Assembly: GCA_041725895.1 (NCBI GenBank)
Contig: JBGRQA010000029.1
Coordinates: 10,261 to 74,260, forward strand
Reading direction: 5' to 3'
Source: JBGRQA01 sp041725895
GTDB lineage: Bacteria; Bacteroidota; Bacteroidia; Bacteroidales; Marinifilaceae
Length of the DNA stretch: 64,000 bases
Positions 19,294-26,957 of the stretch are shown piece by piece (within the stretch, counting starts at the first letter, position 1; every line of letters starts with the position of its first letter). The notes beneath the pieces are model-generated. The model made no database searches. It was not told where the DNA came from and saw only the letters and a program-made list of their open reading frames with translations. The translations under genes were made by a program, and so were the position numbers.

Positions 19294-20070
19294 ATGAACC
19301 TACTTCGACTACCTGCCCAAAACGAAAAAGCCTGGATCCCCTACACCTTCAGTTGGCTTCTCCTGTTTTTTCTATTGGCATTAGTGAGCACCTTCGTCTT
19401 TACCCAACTGCAATACGATTTCCATTGGGATGCAGTATGGACTTACCGGCAAAAATTCTTCCAAGGTTTTGGAGTTACAGTTCTTCTTTCTGTTTTTGCC
19501 CTCATCACTAGTTTACTGGTAGGGATCCTATTTGCCCTGGGACAAAGGTCTGAACTACTTCCCATCAAGCTATTCAGCAAACTCTACATCGAAATCATTC
19601 GGGGGACTCCCCTTCTGGTTCAAATCCTCCTGTTCTTCTATGTTTTTGCCGATGCCTTCGGTTTAGAGAACCGGTATGTGGTTGGAGTTATGATACTGGC
19701 ATTCTTTGCCGGAGCCTACGTTTCGGAGATTATTCGGGCAGGAATTGAAAGTATTCATCCCACACAATGGGAAACTGCAAAGTCGTTGGGTTTTACCCGG
19801 ATTCAAACCTACCGATTTATCATTTTCCCACAGGTTTTTAAACGTATTCTACCACCTTTGGCAGGGCAGTTTGTTTCCCTTATCAAGGATTCTTCCCTGC
19901 TCTCCATCATATCGGTATCCGAATTGACCATGAATGCACAGGAAGTGAATTCCTATACCTATTCCACTCTGGAAAGCTATATTCCTTTAGCGTTGGGCTA
20001 CATGTTGCTTACCTTTCCTATCTCTCTTCTGTCTAATCGTCTTGAAAAAAAATTCAGCTATGCAAATTAA
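19294..20070 (+). CDS. Amino-acid ABC transporter permease (HisM/GlnP type)
   Basis: 258 residues. The protein has a long N-terminal membrane anchor (SWLLLFFLLALVSTFVFT) and then the BPD_transp_1 core with the EAA-loop region ETAKSLGFTRIQTYRFIIFPQVFKRILPP that contacts the ATPase, plus IIRGTPLLVQILLFFYV, the hallmark of polar amino-acid permeases. Presumably a homodimer, because only one permease gene is present. It follows the binding protein by 6 bp and its last 11 bp overlap the ATPase gene, so the three are translated from one message. Confidence 0.93.
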   Translation: MNLLRLPAQNEKAWIPYTFSWLLLFFLLALVSTFVFTQLQYDFHWDAVWTYRQKFFQGFGVTVLLSVFALITSLLVGILFALGQRSELLPIKLFSKLYIEIIRGTPLLVQILLFFYVFADAFGLENRYVVGVMILAFFAGAYVSEIIRAGIESIHPTQWETAKSLGFTRIQTYRFIIFPQVFKRILPPLAGQFVSLIKDSSLLSIISVSELTMNAQEVNSYTYSTLESYIPLALGYMLLTFPISLLSNRLEKKFSYAN

Positions 20071-20791
20071 GATTGAAAACCTTAGTAAATCCTTTAGCAA
20101 GGTTGCCGTTTTAGAAAATGCGGAGCTGGAAATTAACCAGGGACAGGTTTTAGTACTCATCGGCCCATCGGGTGGAGGAAAATCCACTCTCCTCAGGATT
20201 TTGGCAGGACTGGAAAAACCAGAAGGGGGGAACATTGCAATTAACGGAAAAGAACTATCCTTTGATGAAGAAGCTCTCCATCAATACCGAAAGACCATCG
20301 GAGTCGTATTCCAGGCCTACAACCTTTTCCCGCACTTGAGCGCCTTGCGAAACATTACCCTCCCCCTGGAGGAAGTTCAGCATTATACTTCGGAAGAGGC
20401 CAAAAAGAAAGCATTGCAGCTACTATCCCGGTTTCAACTGGAAGATCATGCCCACAAATATCCCCATCAACTATCGGGAGGTCAGCAGCAGCGCGTTGCT
20501 ATTGCCCGCGCCGTTGCCAACAGCAGTGGACTACTTCTGCTGGACGAACCCACTTCAGCTCTTGATCCGGGATTTACCGCCGAAGTACTGGAAATGATCG
20601 AAGAACTGAAAGCAGAAGGGAAAGATATTGTATTGGTGACTCACGAAATGGGCTTTGCCAGAAAAGTAGCCGACCACATTGCCTACGTAGATCAAGGAAC
20701 CATATTGGAACAAGGTGCGTCCAATCAACTCTTTGACTCGCCAAAAAGTTCGCAACTTAGAGAGTTTCTAAATAGAATTCTCAGGTACTAA
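20060..20791 (+). CDS. Amino-acid ABC transporter ATP-binding protein (GlnQ type)
   Basis: 243 residues from the ATG at 20060 (MQIKIENLSKSF); an upstream TTG at 20042 is less likely. All ABC motifs are intact: Walker A GPSGGGKSTLL, Q-loop VVFQAYNLFPHLSALRNI, signature LSGGQQQRVAIARA, Walker B LLLLDEPTSALDP and the H-loop VTHEMGFARKVADH. The HEMGFAR segment is typical of polar amino-acid importers. The start overlaps the permease stop by 11 bp. Last gene of the importer operon. Confidence 0.94.
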   Translation: MQIKIENLSKSFSKVAVLENAELEINQGQVLVLIGPSGGGKSTLLRILAGLEKPEGGNIAINGKELSFDEEALHQYRKTIGVVFQAYNLFPHLSALRNITLPLEEVQHYTSEEAKKKALQLLSRFQLEDHAHKYPHQLSGGQQQRVAIARAVANSSGLLLLDEPTSALDPGFTAEVLEMIEELKAEGKDIVLVTHEMGFARKVADHIAYVDQGTILEQGASNQLFDSPKSSQLREFLNRILRY

Positions 20792-20805
20792 ACACCAATT
20801 CCCAA

Positions 20806-20837
20806 TTGGTCATAAAAGAATCATTACTCTATATTTG
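20806..20837 (+). promoter_or_regulatory. Bacteroidetes-type promoter of mntP
   Basis: TTG at 20806-20808 and TATATTTG at 20830-20837 are separated by 21 bp, fitting the TTG / TAnnTTTG consensus of the Bacteroidetes primary sigma factor. Transcription would begin near 20844, only ~15 nt before the ATG at 20859. No Mn riboswitch is visible in the short leader. Confidence 0.7.
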
Positions 20838-20858
20838 CAGCAAATATTAGATCGTTTA

Positions 20859-21422
20859 ATGGAACCTATAAGTATTCTTCTTATCGCTCTTGGTTTGTCG
20901 GTTGATTCTTTTGCTGCATCGGTGAGCAGTGGTCTGGCAATCAAACGCATTCAATTTCTTCAGGCGGTTAAAATTGCCTTCTTTCTTGCCGTATTTCAGG
21001 CGGGAATGCCCTTGATTGGGTGGTACGCCGGACTTGGATTGAAGGACATCATCAAAGAGTACGATCATTGGATTGCTTTCGGTTTACTCAGTGCTCTCGG
21101 TGCAAAAATGATTTGGGAAAGCATAAACGGCAAGGATGAAGAGAACAACTTCAACCCCTTAAAACTAATGGTCCTCATAGGCATATCCATTGCAACCAGT
21201 ATTGATGCCCTGGTAATTGGGGTAAGCTTTGCCCTGTTGGATTTGGCTATCATCATCCCCATTCTGGCCATTGGAATCGTAACCTTTATCGCCTCAATGC
21301 TGGGAATGCTTCTTGGTAAGAAACTGGGAGATAAGTTCAGTCAGAAATTCGAAATACTAGGAGGAATCGTACTTATTGGTATTGGCTTACGAATATTGAT
21401 TGAGCACCTATTCTTTCAATAG
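20859..21422 (+). CDS. mntP: Manganese efflux pump MntP family protein
   Basis: 187 residues from the ATG at 20859 (MEPISILLIALGLSVDSFAASVSSGLAIK); the frame is open from a TTG at 20835, but that lies within the promoter. Two homologous halves each carry an acidic membrane motif: LGLSVDSFAASVSSGLA and ISIATSIDALVIGVSFA, the family's paired Asp-containing transport motifs. About six membrane helices. It exports Mn2+ from the cytoplasm. It has its own promoter after the ABC operon and a metal permease as its downstream neighbour, giving a small metal-homeostasis patch. Confidence 0.93.
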   Translation: MEPISILLIALGLSVDSFAASVSSGLAIKRIQFLQAVKIAFFLAVFQAGMPLIGWYAGLGLKDIIKEYDHWIAFGLLSALGAKMIWESINGKDEENNFNPLKLMVLIGISIATSIDALVIGVSFALLDLAIIIPILAIGIVTFIASMLGMLLGKKLGDKFSQKFEILGGIVLIGIGLRILIEHLFFQ

Positions 21423-21434
21423 TAGATGAAAAGG

Positions 21435-21467
21435 GAAAAAAGCCCCGGTTAATTGCTTCAACCGGGG
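21435..21467 (-). terminator. Terminator oriented to the minus strand
   Basis: An 8-bp stem (CCCCGGTT 21443-21450 / AACCGGGG 21460-21467) with a 9-nt loop. The T-run lies on the minus-strand side (A-run at 21436-21441 on plus), whereas on the plus strand only GAAAATT follows. It would therefore end a leftward transcript best, although no leftward gene exists to its right. It may still act weakly for mntP. Confidence 0.6.
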
Positions 21468-21885
21468 AAAATTAATCAATCCAATTCTAATAAACGAAAA
21501 ACAACTCCTAAGGAATTTATCATCCTATCACTGTAGATATTTCAGATAAACTTCCAATCATATCATAAAATTTGGTTCTATGTAATCAGTGGTTCTAAAC
21601 AAATCAATATACAGGAAGCTCTTAAGCCCCTTTTTGTTTGCAATCACTAAATTAAACTAAGTTCTTTTAAAGTGAAATACCAAGATGTTGGTATTCTTAC
21701 CCTTTTTCACAATTTGAGGCATATTTAAAAACATCAAGGTATCCATATACTTTTATACATCTAAAATTTGTTATTCCAAGGTAAAAACCCATACTTTGCT
21801 AGTGTTTAGCGAAGCAAACATTCATAAATTAGTAGTAATTAACAGGTGATATTTGCCATTCAATATCATCTCACAAGAGTAAGAC
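21468..21885. other. Long intergenic region upstream of the metal permease, with two hairpins
   Basis: 418 bp without an ORF worth reporting. A perfect 8-bp inverted repeat with a GATG loop lies at 21676-21695 (AATACCAA / TTGGTATT), and a 7-bp stem at 21794-21814 (CTTTGCT / AGCGAAG). These could be operators or leader structures controlling the permease at 21886, or parts of an unannotated leftward RNA ending at the terminator at 21435-21467. I see no clean TAnnTTTG element. Confidence 0.4.
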
Positions 21886-23262
21886 ATGGAATACCTTCAA
21901 CAATTTTTCATCGATTTCATAGACATTCTAAACGAAATGTCCCCCTATCTGATGCTCGGATTCTTCTTTGCAGGGGTTTTGAAAGTCGCATTCCCCCAGC
22001 GATTCATCGATCGTTATTTGGGACAGCGCACTGCACGTTCGGTATTGAATGCCTCACTGATAGGAATTCCTCTTCCTTTATGCTCCTGCGGGGTAATTCC
22101 TACAGGAATCTCCTTCTATAAAAGTGGCGCGTCAAAAGGCTCGTCGGTATCCTTCCTGATTTCTACACCACAAACCGGAGTGGACTCCATATTGGTAACC
22201 TATTCTTTGTTAAGCCTTCCCTTTGCACTAATGCGTCCTATTATTGCACTACTGACAGGCTTGATGGGCGGCTTGCTTGCCAACCGTTACGATAAAAAGG
22301 AGAATGGGGAGATCGTAAAACCTGGTACTGATCTGTCCCTTGCAGCAGAGGCCTGCTGTTCCAACTCCAATTGTAAAGACAACAGCCAGGAAAAGAAGGA
22401 GGATTGCGGATGCAACGGAAGTTCCTGCAGTAGTTCTCAAAATACAAAAAAGCATTCTGCTTTTTACACCTTGTTTAAATATGCCTTTGTTGATTTCCTT
22501 CAGGACATCTCCAAATGGCTTATTATTGGCTTGTTATTGGCTGCGGCCATTTCGGTTCTGGTACCTGATGATTTCTTCTCCAGTTTTATTGGCAACGACT
22601 GGGTCGGCATGCTGGTAATATTAATCGCCTCTGTCCCTCTGTACATTTGTGCCACATCATCGGTTCCGGTGGCTGCCATATTAATGATGAAGGGTATTTC
22701 ACCCGGTGCAGCCCTGGTATTTCTGATGGCTGGTCCTGCTACCAATGCTGCTACCATTACGGTTCTCCATAAAGTATTGGGCAAAAAAACAGCCATTGCC
22801 TACCTGATTTCCATCATTAGCGGAGCTCTCTTTTTTGGAATGCTAATCGATACCCTCCTGCCAAGAGAATGGTTCGAGATGAAAGGTTTACATGCCCACA
22901 TGCACGGCCACGAAGGACATTTCATGCTCCCGGAATGGTTGCAATGGGGTAGCAGTATCACACTGGTTCTTCTTATCCTAAATGGTTATTGGAGAAAGTA
23001 TCAATCCAAAAAATCAAACCAGGAAATAATACCTGTAAATACATTCACTATGGAAAACAAAAAAGTTGTGGTGAACGGCATGAGCTGCAACCACTGTAAA
23101 ATGAGCGTGGAAAAGCACATCGGTGCCCTCGGCAATATCGAGTTGGCCGAAGTCAACCTGGAACAAAAGCTACTTAAAATCAAAGGTGAAAATATTGATG
23201 TAAAACAAATTCAACAGGAAATCGAAAGCCTGGGGTTTGAGTTCGGTGGCGTAAAAGAATAA
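21886..23262 (+). CDS. Metal efflux permease (SO_0444/DUF318 type) with C-terminal HMA domain
   Basis: 458 residues. Two permease halves of about four helices each are joined by a cytosolic Cys-rich linker (EACCSNSNCKDN, then DCGCNGSSCSSS, residues ~155-185). The conserved PLCSCGVIPTG loop (Cys66, Cys68) and the matching CATSSVPVAAILMMKG of the second half mark the predicted-permease family related to ArsP and annotated as Cu/Zn efflux transporters. After a His-rich extracytoplasmic stretch (HAHMHGHEGH) and a final helix comes a heavy-metal-associated domain (GMSCNHCKMSVEKH, Cys401/Cys404). The metal-binding segments argue for export of a soft metal such as Cu, Zn or Cd. Substrate identity is inference. 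Confidence 0.9.
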   Translation: MEYLQQFFIDFIDILNEMSPYLMLGFFFAGVLKVAFPQRFIDRYLGQRTARSVLNASLIGIPLPLCSCGVIPTGISFYKSGASKGSSVSFLISTPQTGVDSILVTYSLLSLPFALMRPIIALLTGLMGGLLANRYDKKENGEIVKPGTDLSLAAEACCSNSNCKDNSQEKKEDCGCNGSSCSSSQNTKKHSAFYTLFKYAFVDFLQDISKWLIIGLLLAAAISVLVPDDFFSSFIGNDWVGMLVILIASVPLYICATSSVPVAAILMMKGISPGAALVFLMAGPATNAATITVLHKVLGKKTAIAYLISIISGALFFGMLIDTLLPREWFEMKGLHAHMHGHEGHFMLPEWLQWGSSITLVLLILNGYWRKYQSKKSNQEIIPVNTFTMENKKVVVNGMSCNHCKMSVEKHIGALGNIELAEVNLEQKLLKIKGENIDVKQIQQEIESLGFEFGGVKE

Positions 23263-23650
23263 CTTCACAAACAAATCAACAAGGGCGGTAATATATCTGG
23301 GATGCAAGCAAGTTCCATAAATGTAAAGGTTCCTTTCGAAAACAAAAGCGTCCTTTAGCAACGACAAAAAGGTCTTACCAAATGAGCATTTACTCATGAT
23401 CTTAATGTAATTATCGCCCGCAAATACATTTGCACCATAGAAAAAAAAACATAACGAAATATTCTTAGACTTAATCAGCAGTCAGCTAGTCCTGCAACCT
23501 CCTATATCTCTGGTTTTCCGATACAATTTTTATTGCTTCGGAATTTTCTGACAAATTATTTTATACTCCTATTGACTTTAATCGGAACTTACTGTAAATT
23601 AATTGTATAAATAAAGAAATAGATTAATTTAACATTAAATTCTTAATAAC
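23263..23650. other. Intergenic region with a putative promoter for the HU-like gene
   Basis: 388 bp. TACATTTG at 23425-23432 (followed by C) fits the Bacteroidetes -7 element and would give a long leader of roughly 210 nt before the HU-like gene. No -33 TTG is obvious. A short inverted repeat (ATGAG / CTCAT, 23382-23397) lies just upstream. No gene is seen. Confidence 0.4.
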
Positions 23651-24064
23651 ATGAGTATAAATTATAAAGTGATTCCCCGTGTGAATCCACAAAACAGGGA
23701 AGCTGCTCCAAAGTACTATGCTTCCATCAACATTAAAGGGAAACGAGATCTTCGCTACATCGCAAGAGAAATAGCCGATCGTTCCAGCTTGAATGCAATG
23801 GATATCCTGAGTACAATTGAAGGTTTTCTTCAAATTATTCCTAAAACCCTTACCGATGGTTACAAAGTAGACCTGGGAGATTTTGGAACCCTCAACCTCT
23901 TGGCCAAAAGTGAGGGGGTAGAAAACGAAAAAGAATTCCACGCCAGTCATATTGAAAATGTTAAGGTATCCTTTCGACCAGGCAAACTGTTTCAAAAAGA
24001 ATTAGGTAGTGCTGATTTTACTAAAATTGCGTCGAAGGAAGAAATTGCCGAACCAGTGGAATAG
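23651..24064 (+). CDS. HU-family DNA-binding protein (HU-HIG type)
   Basis: 137 residues. The sequence fits the Bacteroidetes HU-like group: an N-terminal strand (MSINYKVIPRVNP), KYYASINIKGKRDLRYIAREIADRSSLNAMDILSTIEGFLQIIPKTLTDGYKVDLGDFG, the beta-arm region ending VSFRPGKLFQKEL, and a short acidic tail (EEIAEPVE). The helix pair and the GDFGTL turn correspond to HU/IHF, but it is longer than HU (~90 residues). It should bind and bend DNA as a nucleoid-associated or site-specific architectural protein. A perfect hairpin and a 22-bp tandem array follow immediately, which is a notable association for a DNA-binding protein. Confidence 0.9.
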   Translation: MSINYKVIPRVNPQNREAAPKYYASINIKGKRDLRYIAREIADRSSLNAMDILSTIEGFLQIIPKTLTDGYKVDLGDFGTLNLLAKSEGVENEKEFHASHIENVKVSFRPGKLFQKELGSADFTKIASKEEIAEPVE

Positions 24065-24089
24065 AAAATGCACTTCTCAATCTCACCTC

Positions 24090-24124
24090 ATAGTCCGGAT
24101 CCTTTCACTACTGATCCGGACTAT
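24090..24124 (+). terminator. Hairpin/terminator after the HU-like gene
   Basis: A 12-bp perfect stem, arms 24090-24101 (ATAGTCCGGATC) and 24113-24124 (GATCCGGACTAT), with an 11-nt loop, followed by TTGTATAAAC. The T-run is poor. The right arm shares CGGACTA with the tandem units that start seven bases later, so it may be a degenerate zero-th copy. Confidence 0.7.
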
Positions 24125-24130
24125 TTGTAT

Positions 24131-24434
24131 AAACAGGTACGGATCTCTTTCCAAACAAGTACGGACTACTTTCGAAACAAGTACGGACCACTTTCAAAAC
24201 AGGTACGGACCACTTTCAAAACAGGTACGGACCACTTTCAAAACAAGTACGGACCACTTTCAAAACAGGTACGGACCACTTTCGAAACAGGTACGGACCA
24301 CTTTCAAAACAAGTACGGACTACTTTCGAAACAGGTACGGACCACTTTCAAAACAGGTACGGACCACTTTCAAAACAAGTACGGACCACTTTCGAAACAG
24401 GTACGGACCACTTTCAAAACAGGTACGGATATCC
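24131..24434 (+). repeat. 22-bp tandem repeat array (14 units) with 66-bp higher-order period
   Basis: Units start at 24131 and then every 22 bp to 24417: 13 complete and one partial. The consensus is AAACARGTACGGACCACTTT followed by CR. Position 6 is A in units 3, 6, 9 and 12 and G in the others from unit 3 on, so the array is built of four 66-bp blocks (24175, 24241, 24307, 24373) of three slightly different units. The unit has no stop codon in any plus-strand phase, which keeps all three frames open; this is a by-product of the period, not evidence for a protein. GGTACGGACC inside the unit is a near-palindrome, so each unit could bind a dimeric protein. Confidence 0.93.
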
Positions 24435-24850
24435 AAAAATATTACCCATTAGGAAAGAAGGTGAAGGAACTCCCCTTCCCCTCGGGTTAAACAGATCCTA
24501 TACCAATCTTTCCCATATCAGAACTACTAATTTCACTTGATCACAATCAACCACCAACTACTGCATTGCACTTATTTTTAAGCATTAAAGAAAAATTACC
24601 GGTGTTTTTTTCCTTATTTCTAAAAAAATTGGAATAACTTTTAATAGCCTGAAAGACTAACCTTAAGGGCACCAACAAACATACTGAACAACACACCATG
24701 GAATCATCGTTATATCTAGAGACTTGAACACTTAGTTTTTTTCGTTATATTGAACAAACTTTAATCTAAATAAGAATAACAACTCTGACAATCAAACATG
24801 CCCTAACCAAGCATAGGAGTTACTTAACCAAAGTTTTTAAACAATTAATT
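24435..24850. other. Leader region of the carboxylase operon
   Basis: 416 bp without a gene. A plausible promoter is TTG at 24724-24726 with TATATTG at 24746-24752 (19 bp between; one T short of the consensus), which would give a leader of ~90 nt before the ATG at 24851. Nothing else recognisable. Confidence 0.4.
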
Positions 24851-26371
24851 ATGACCAAGAAAATTTCGAAGGTCCTCATCGCCAACCGGGGCGAAATTGC
24901 CTTGCGGGTCATGCGTTCCTGCAGAGAACTGGGAATCACCACCGTAGCAATGTATTCCGAAGTAGACCGAACTTCGATGCATGTCCGCTACGCCGACCAT
25001 GCCTATTGCATCGGCCCCGCCCCTTCGGCCGAAAGCTATCTAAACATTGAGAAAATAATTAAAGTAGCCAAAATATCAAAAGCTGATGCCATTCATCCGG
25101 GTTATGGGTTCTTAAGTGAGAATGCCGAATTCTCGCAACGATGCCAGGAGGAAGGAATTCTGTTCATCGGCCCTACCCCGGAGGTGATTGCCACCATGGG
25201 AGATAAAATTACTGCACGCCAAACCATGATTAATTCAGGTGTTCCGGTTGTCCCAGGCACTAAAGATAATCTCGGGGACGATGCAACGGCACTTCGCATA
25301 ATCAAGGAAATTGGCCTGCCGGTAATGATAAAAGCCTCGGCCGGTGGTGGAGGAAAAGGCATGAGAATGGTGGACAAAGAGGAAGATATTCTGAGTGCCC
25401 TTCGTGCCGCCAAATCCGAAGCCAAGGCTGCCTTTGGCGATGACTCGGTATATGTTGAGAAATACATTTCATCTCCTCATCACATCGAATTTCAAATACT
25501 TGGAGATTCACACGGCAACGTAGTTCATTTGTGTGAGCGGGAATGTTCGGTACAACGCCGACATCAAAAGGTGGTAGAGGAAACCCCCTCCCCACTGATG
25601 ACTCCGGAACTCAGAAAAAAAATGGGAGAACATGCAGTGGCCGCCGCCAAAGCTGTAGACTACCAGGGTGCCGGCACCATCGAATTCCTGGTAGACAATG
25701 ACCACAACTACTACTTCCTGGAAATGAATACTCGCTTGCAGGTGGAACACCCCATCACCGAAAGGGTAACCGGCTATGATCTGGTTAAGAAACAAATCCG
25801 AATCGCTGAAGGACATCCCGTAAACATTAAACAGGAAGAGGTTTTCCAATTTGGCCATGCCATCGAATGCAGGATCTATGCCGAAGATCCTGAAAACAAC
25901 TTCATGCCCAGTCCGGGAGTGATCACCCATATCACAGAACCCATGGGGCTGGGGGTTAGAACAGATGGCTATGTTTACGAAGGATACCAAATCCCCATCC
26001 ATTACGATCCCATGATGTCCAAGCTAATTATCTGGGCCCGTACTCGCGATGAAGCCATTGAACGGATGCGTCGGGCTCTGTTTGAATATAAAATTACAGG
26101 AGTTAAAACCTCAATTACTTTTCTGGAACGAATTATGGATTGTCCTGATTTCAGAAATGGAAAATACGACACCCATTTTATTCAAGACAATGAGGAATTC
26201 CTTATGGCAACCGATGAAACCAAACGCCGTTTCGAAGACCTTGCCATAGTAACCGCCTTTATGGACTATACCGACAAGTTGAAAAACTGTCAGAATAGTG
26301 CAGCTCAATTCTCCACTCCAAGCAAATGGAAGGACTTCGGACGGAAGAAAGGTATGCTAAGATCAAATTGA
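24851..26371 (+). CDS. Biotin carboxylase subunit of an acyl-CoA carboxylase
   Basis: 506 residues. Biotin-carboxylase N domain (KVLIANRGEIALRVMRSCRELGI...), ATP-grasp domain with the glycine-rich loop KASAGGGGKGMRMV, HLCERECSVQRRHQKVVEE, and EMNTRLQVEHPITE with the carboxylation-site residues, then the BC C-domain (ECRIYAEDP). A ~55-residue C-terminal extension goes beyond a typical AccC. It carboxylates biotin on the carrier protein encoded 22 bp downstream, using ATP and bicarbonate. Because it is clustered with a carrier and a PccB-type transferase, the complex is probably propionyl-CoA carboxylase rather than the fatty-acid acetyl-CoA carboxylase. Confidence 0.93.
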   Translation: MTKKISKVLIANRGEIALRVMRSCRELGITTVAMYSEVDRTSMHVRYADHAYCIGPAPSAESYLNIEKIIKVAKISKADAIHPGYGFLSENAEFSQRCQEEGILFIGPTPEVIATMGDKITARQTMINSGVPVVPGTKDNLGDDATALRIIKEIGLPVMIKASAGGGGKGMRMVDKEEDILSALRAAKSEAKAAFGDDSVYVEKYISSPHHIEFQILGDSHGNVVHLCERECSVQRRHQKVVEETPSPLMTPELRKKMGEHAVAAAKAVDYQGAGTIEFLVDNDHNYYFLEMNTRLQVEHPITERVTGYDLVKKQIRIAEGHPVNIKQEEVFQFGHAIECRIYAEDPENNFMPSPGVITHITEPMGLGVRTDGYVYEGYQIPIHYDPMMSKLIIWARTRDEAIERMRRALFEYKITGVKTSITFLERIMDCPDFRNGKYDTHFIQDNEEFLMATDETKRRFEDLAIVTAFMDYTDKLKNCQNSAAQFSTPSKWKDFGRKKGMLRSN

Positions 26372-26393
26372 TAACCCCGAAAAATAAGAAATT

Positions 26394-26903
26394 ATGGCAT
26401 TGGAAATTAAGCTGGGAGATCGAATCGCCAACGTAGAGCTATTATACCGGGAGAAAAACCACGTTAAAATACTTGTGGATAGCAACGTATATGATCTGGA
26501 TTTAAACCAGGTAGAGAAAGGCATCTACTCCGTACTCTTTAAGGGGCGATCGTATAATGTGGAATTAATCGAAACCGATTCGCCAAAGAAATACTCCGTT
26601 AATACTTTCTACCATTCCTACGAAGCCGAAATAATAGATGCGGAAACCAAATATTTAAATGCCCGAAATTCGTCGAACCTGGAAGCGACCCAAAACACAA
26701 TCTCCTCCCCTATGCCGGGCAAGGTGGTAAAAATTCCCGTTGGCCCGGGTGATGAAGTAAAAAAGGGAGATACCGTGATTATCATCTCTGCCATGAAAAT
26801 GGAAAGTGAATACAAAGCCATGAAGGATGGTATAATTAAGGAAGTTTATGTGGCGGAAGAGGAAACCGTTAGCGGCAACCAACCGCTTGTATTCATCGAA
26901 TAG
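26394..26903 (+). CDS. Biotin carboxyl carrier protein of the acyl-CoA carboxylase
   Basis: 169 residues. The C-terminal biotinyl domain starts near SSPMPGKVVKIPVGPGDEV and has the biotinylation site SAMKMES with Lys135. The N-terminal ~95 residues form a BCCP-like scaffold domain that resembles the carrier part of propionyl-CoA or pyruvate/oxaloacetate-type enzymes, not AccB. It shuttles carboxybiotin between the carboxylase upstream and the transferase 54 bp downstream. Confidence 0.92.
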   Translation: MALEIKLGDRIANVELLYREKNHVKILVDSNVYDLDLNQVEKGIYSVLFKGRSYNVELIETDSPKKYSVNTFYHSYEAEIIDAETKYLNARNSSNLEATQNTISSPMPGKVVKIPVGPGDEVKKGDTVIIISAMKMESEYKAMKDGIIKEVYVAEEETVSGNQPLVFIE

Positions 26904-26957
26904 TACCTGTTTTTGGATTAGGGGAATACGTTTGGCTTACATTTAAAACTGGAAACA

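Noticed and set aside
24131..24434. CRISPR array
   Set aside because: Units are contiguous with no unique spacers, and no cas genes are present.
24009..24490. Two long plus-strand frames across the tandem array, one beginning just after the HU-like gene
   Set aside because: The 22-bp unit has no stop in any phase, so every plus frame is open across the array; the 22-residue protein repeat is the direct result of the 66-bp period. There is no ribosome binding site, and both frames also cross the hairpin.
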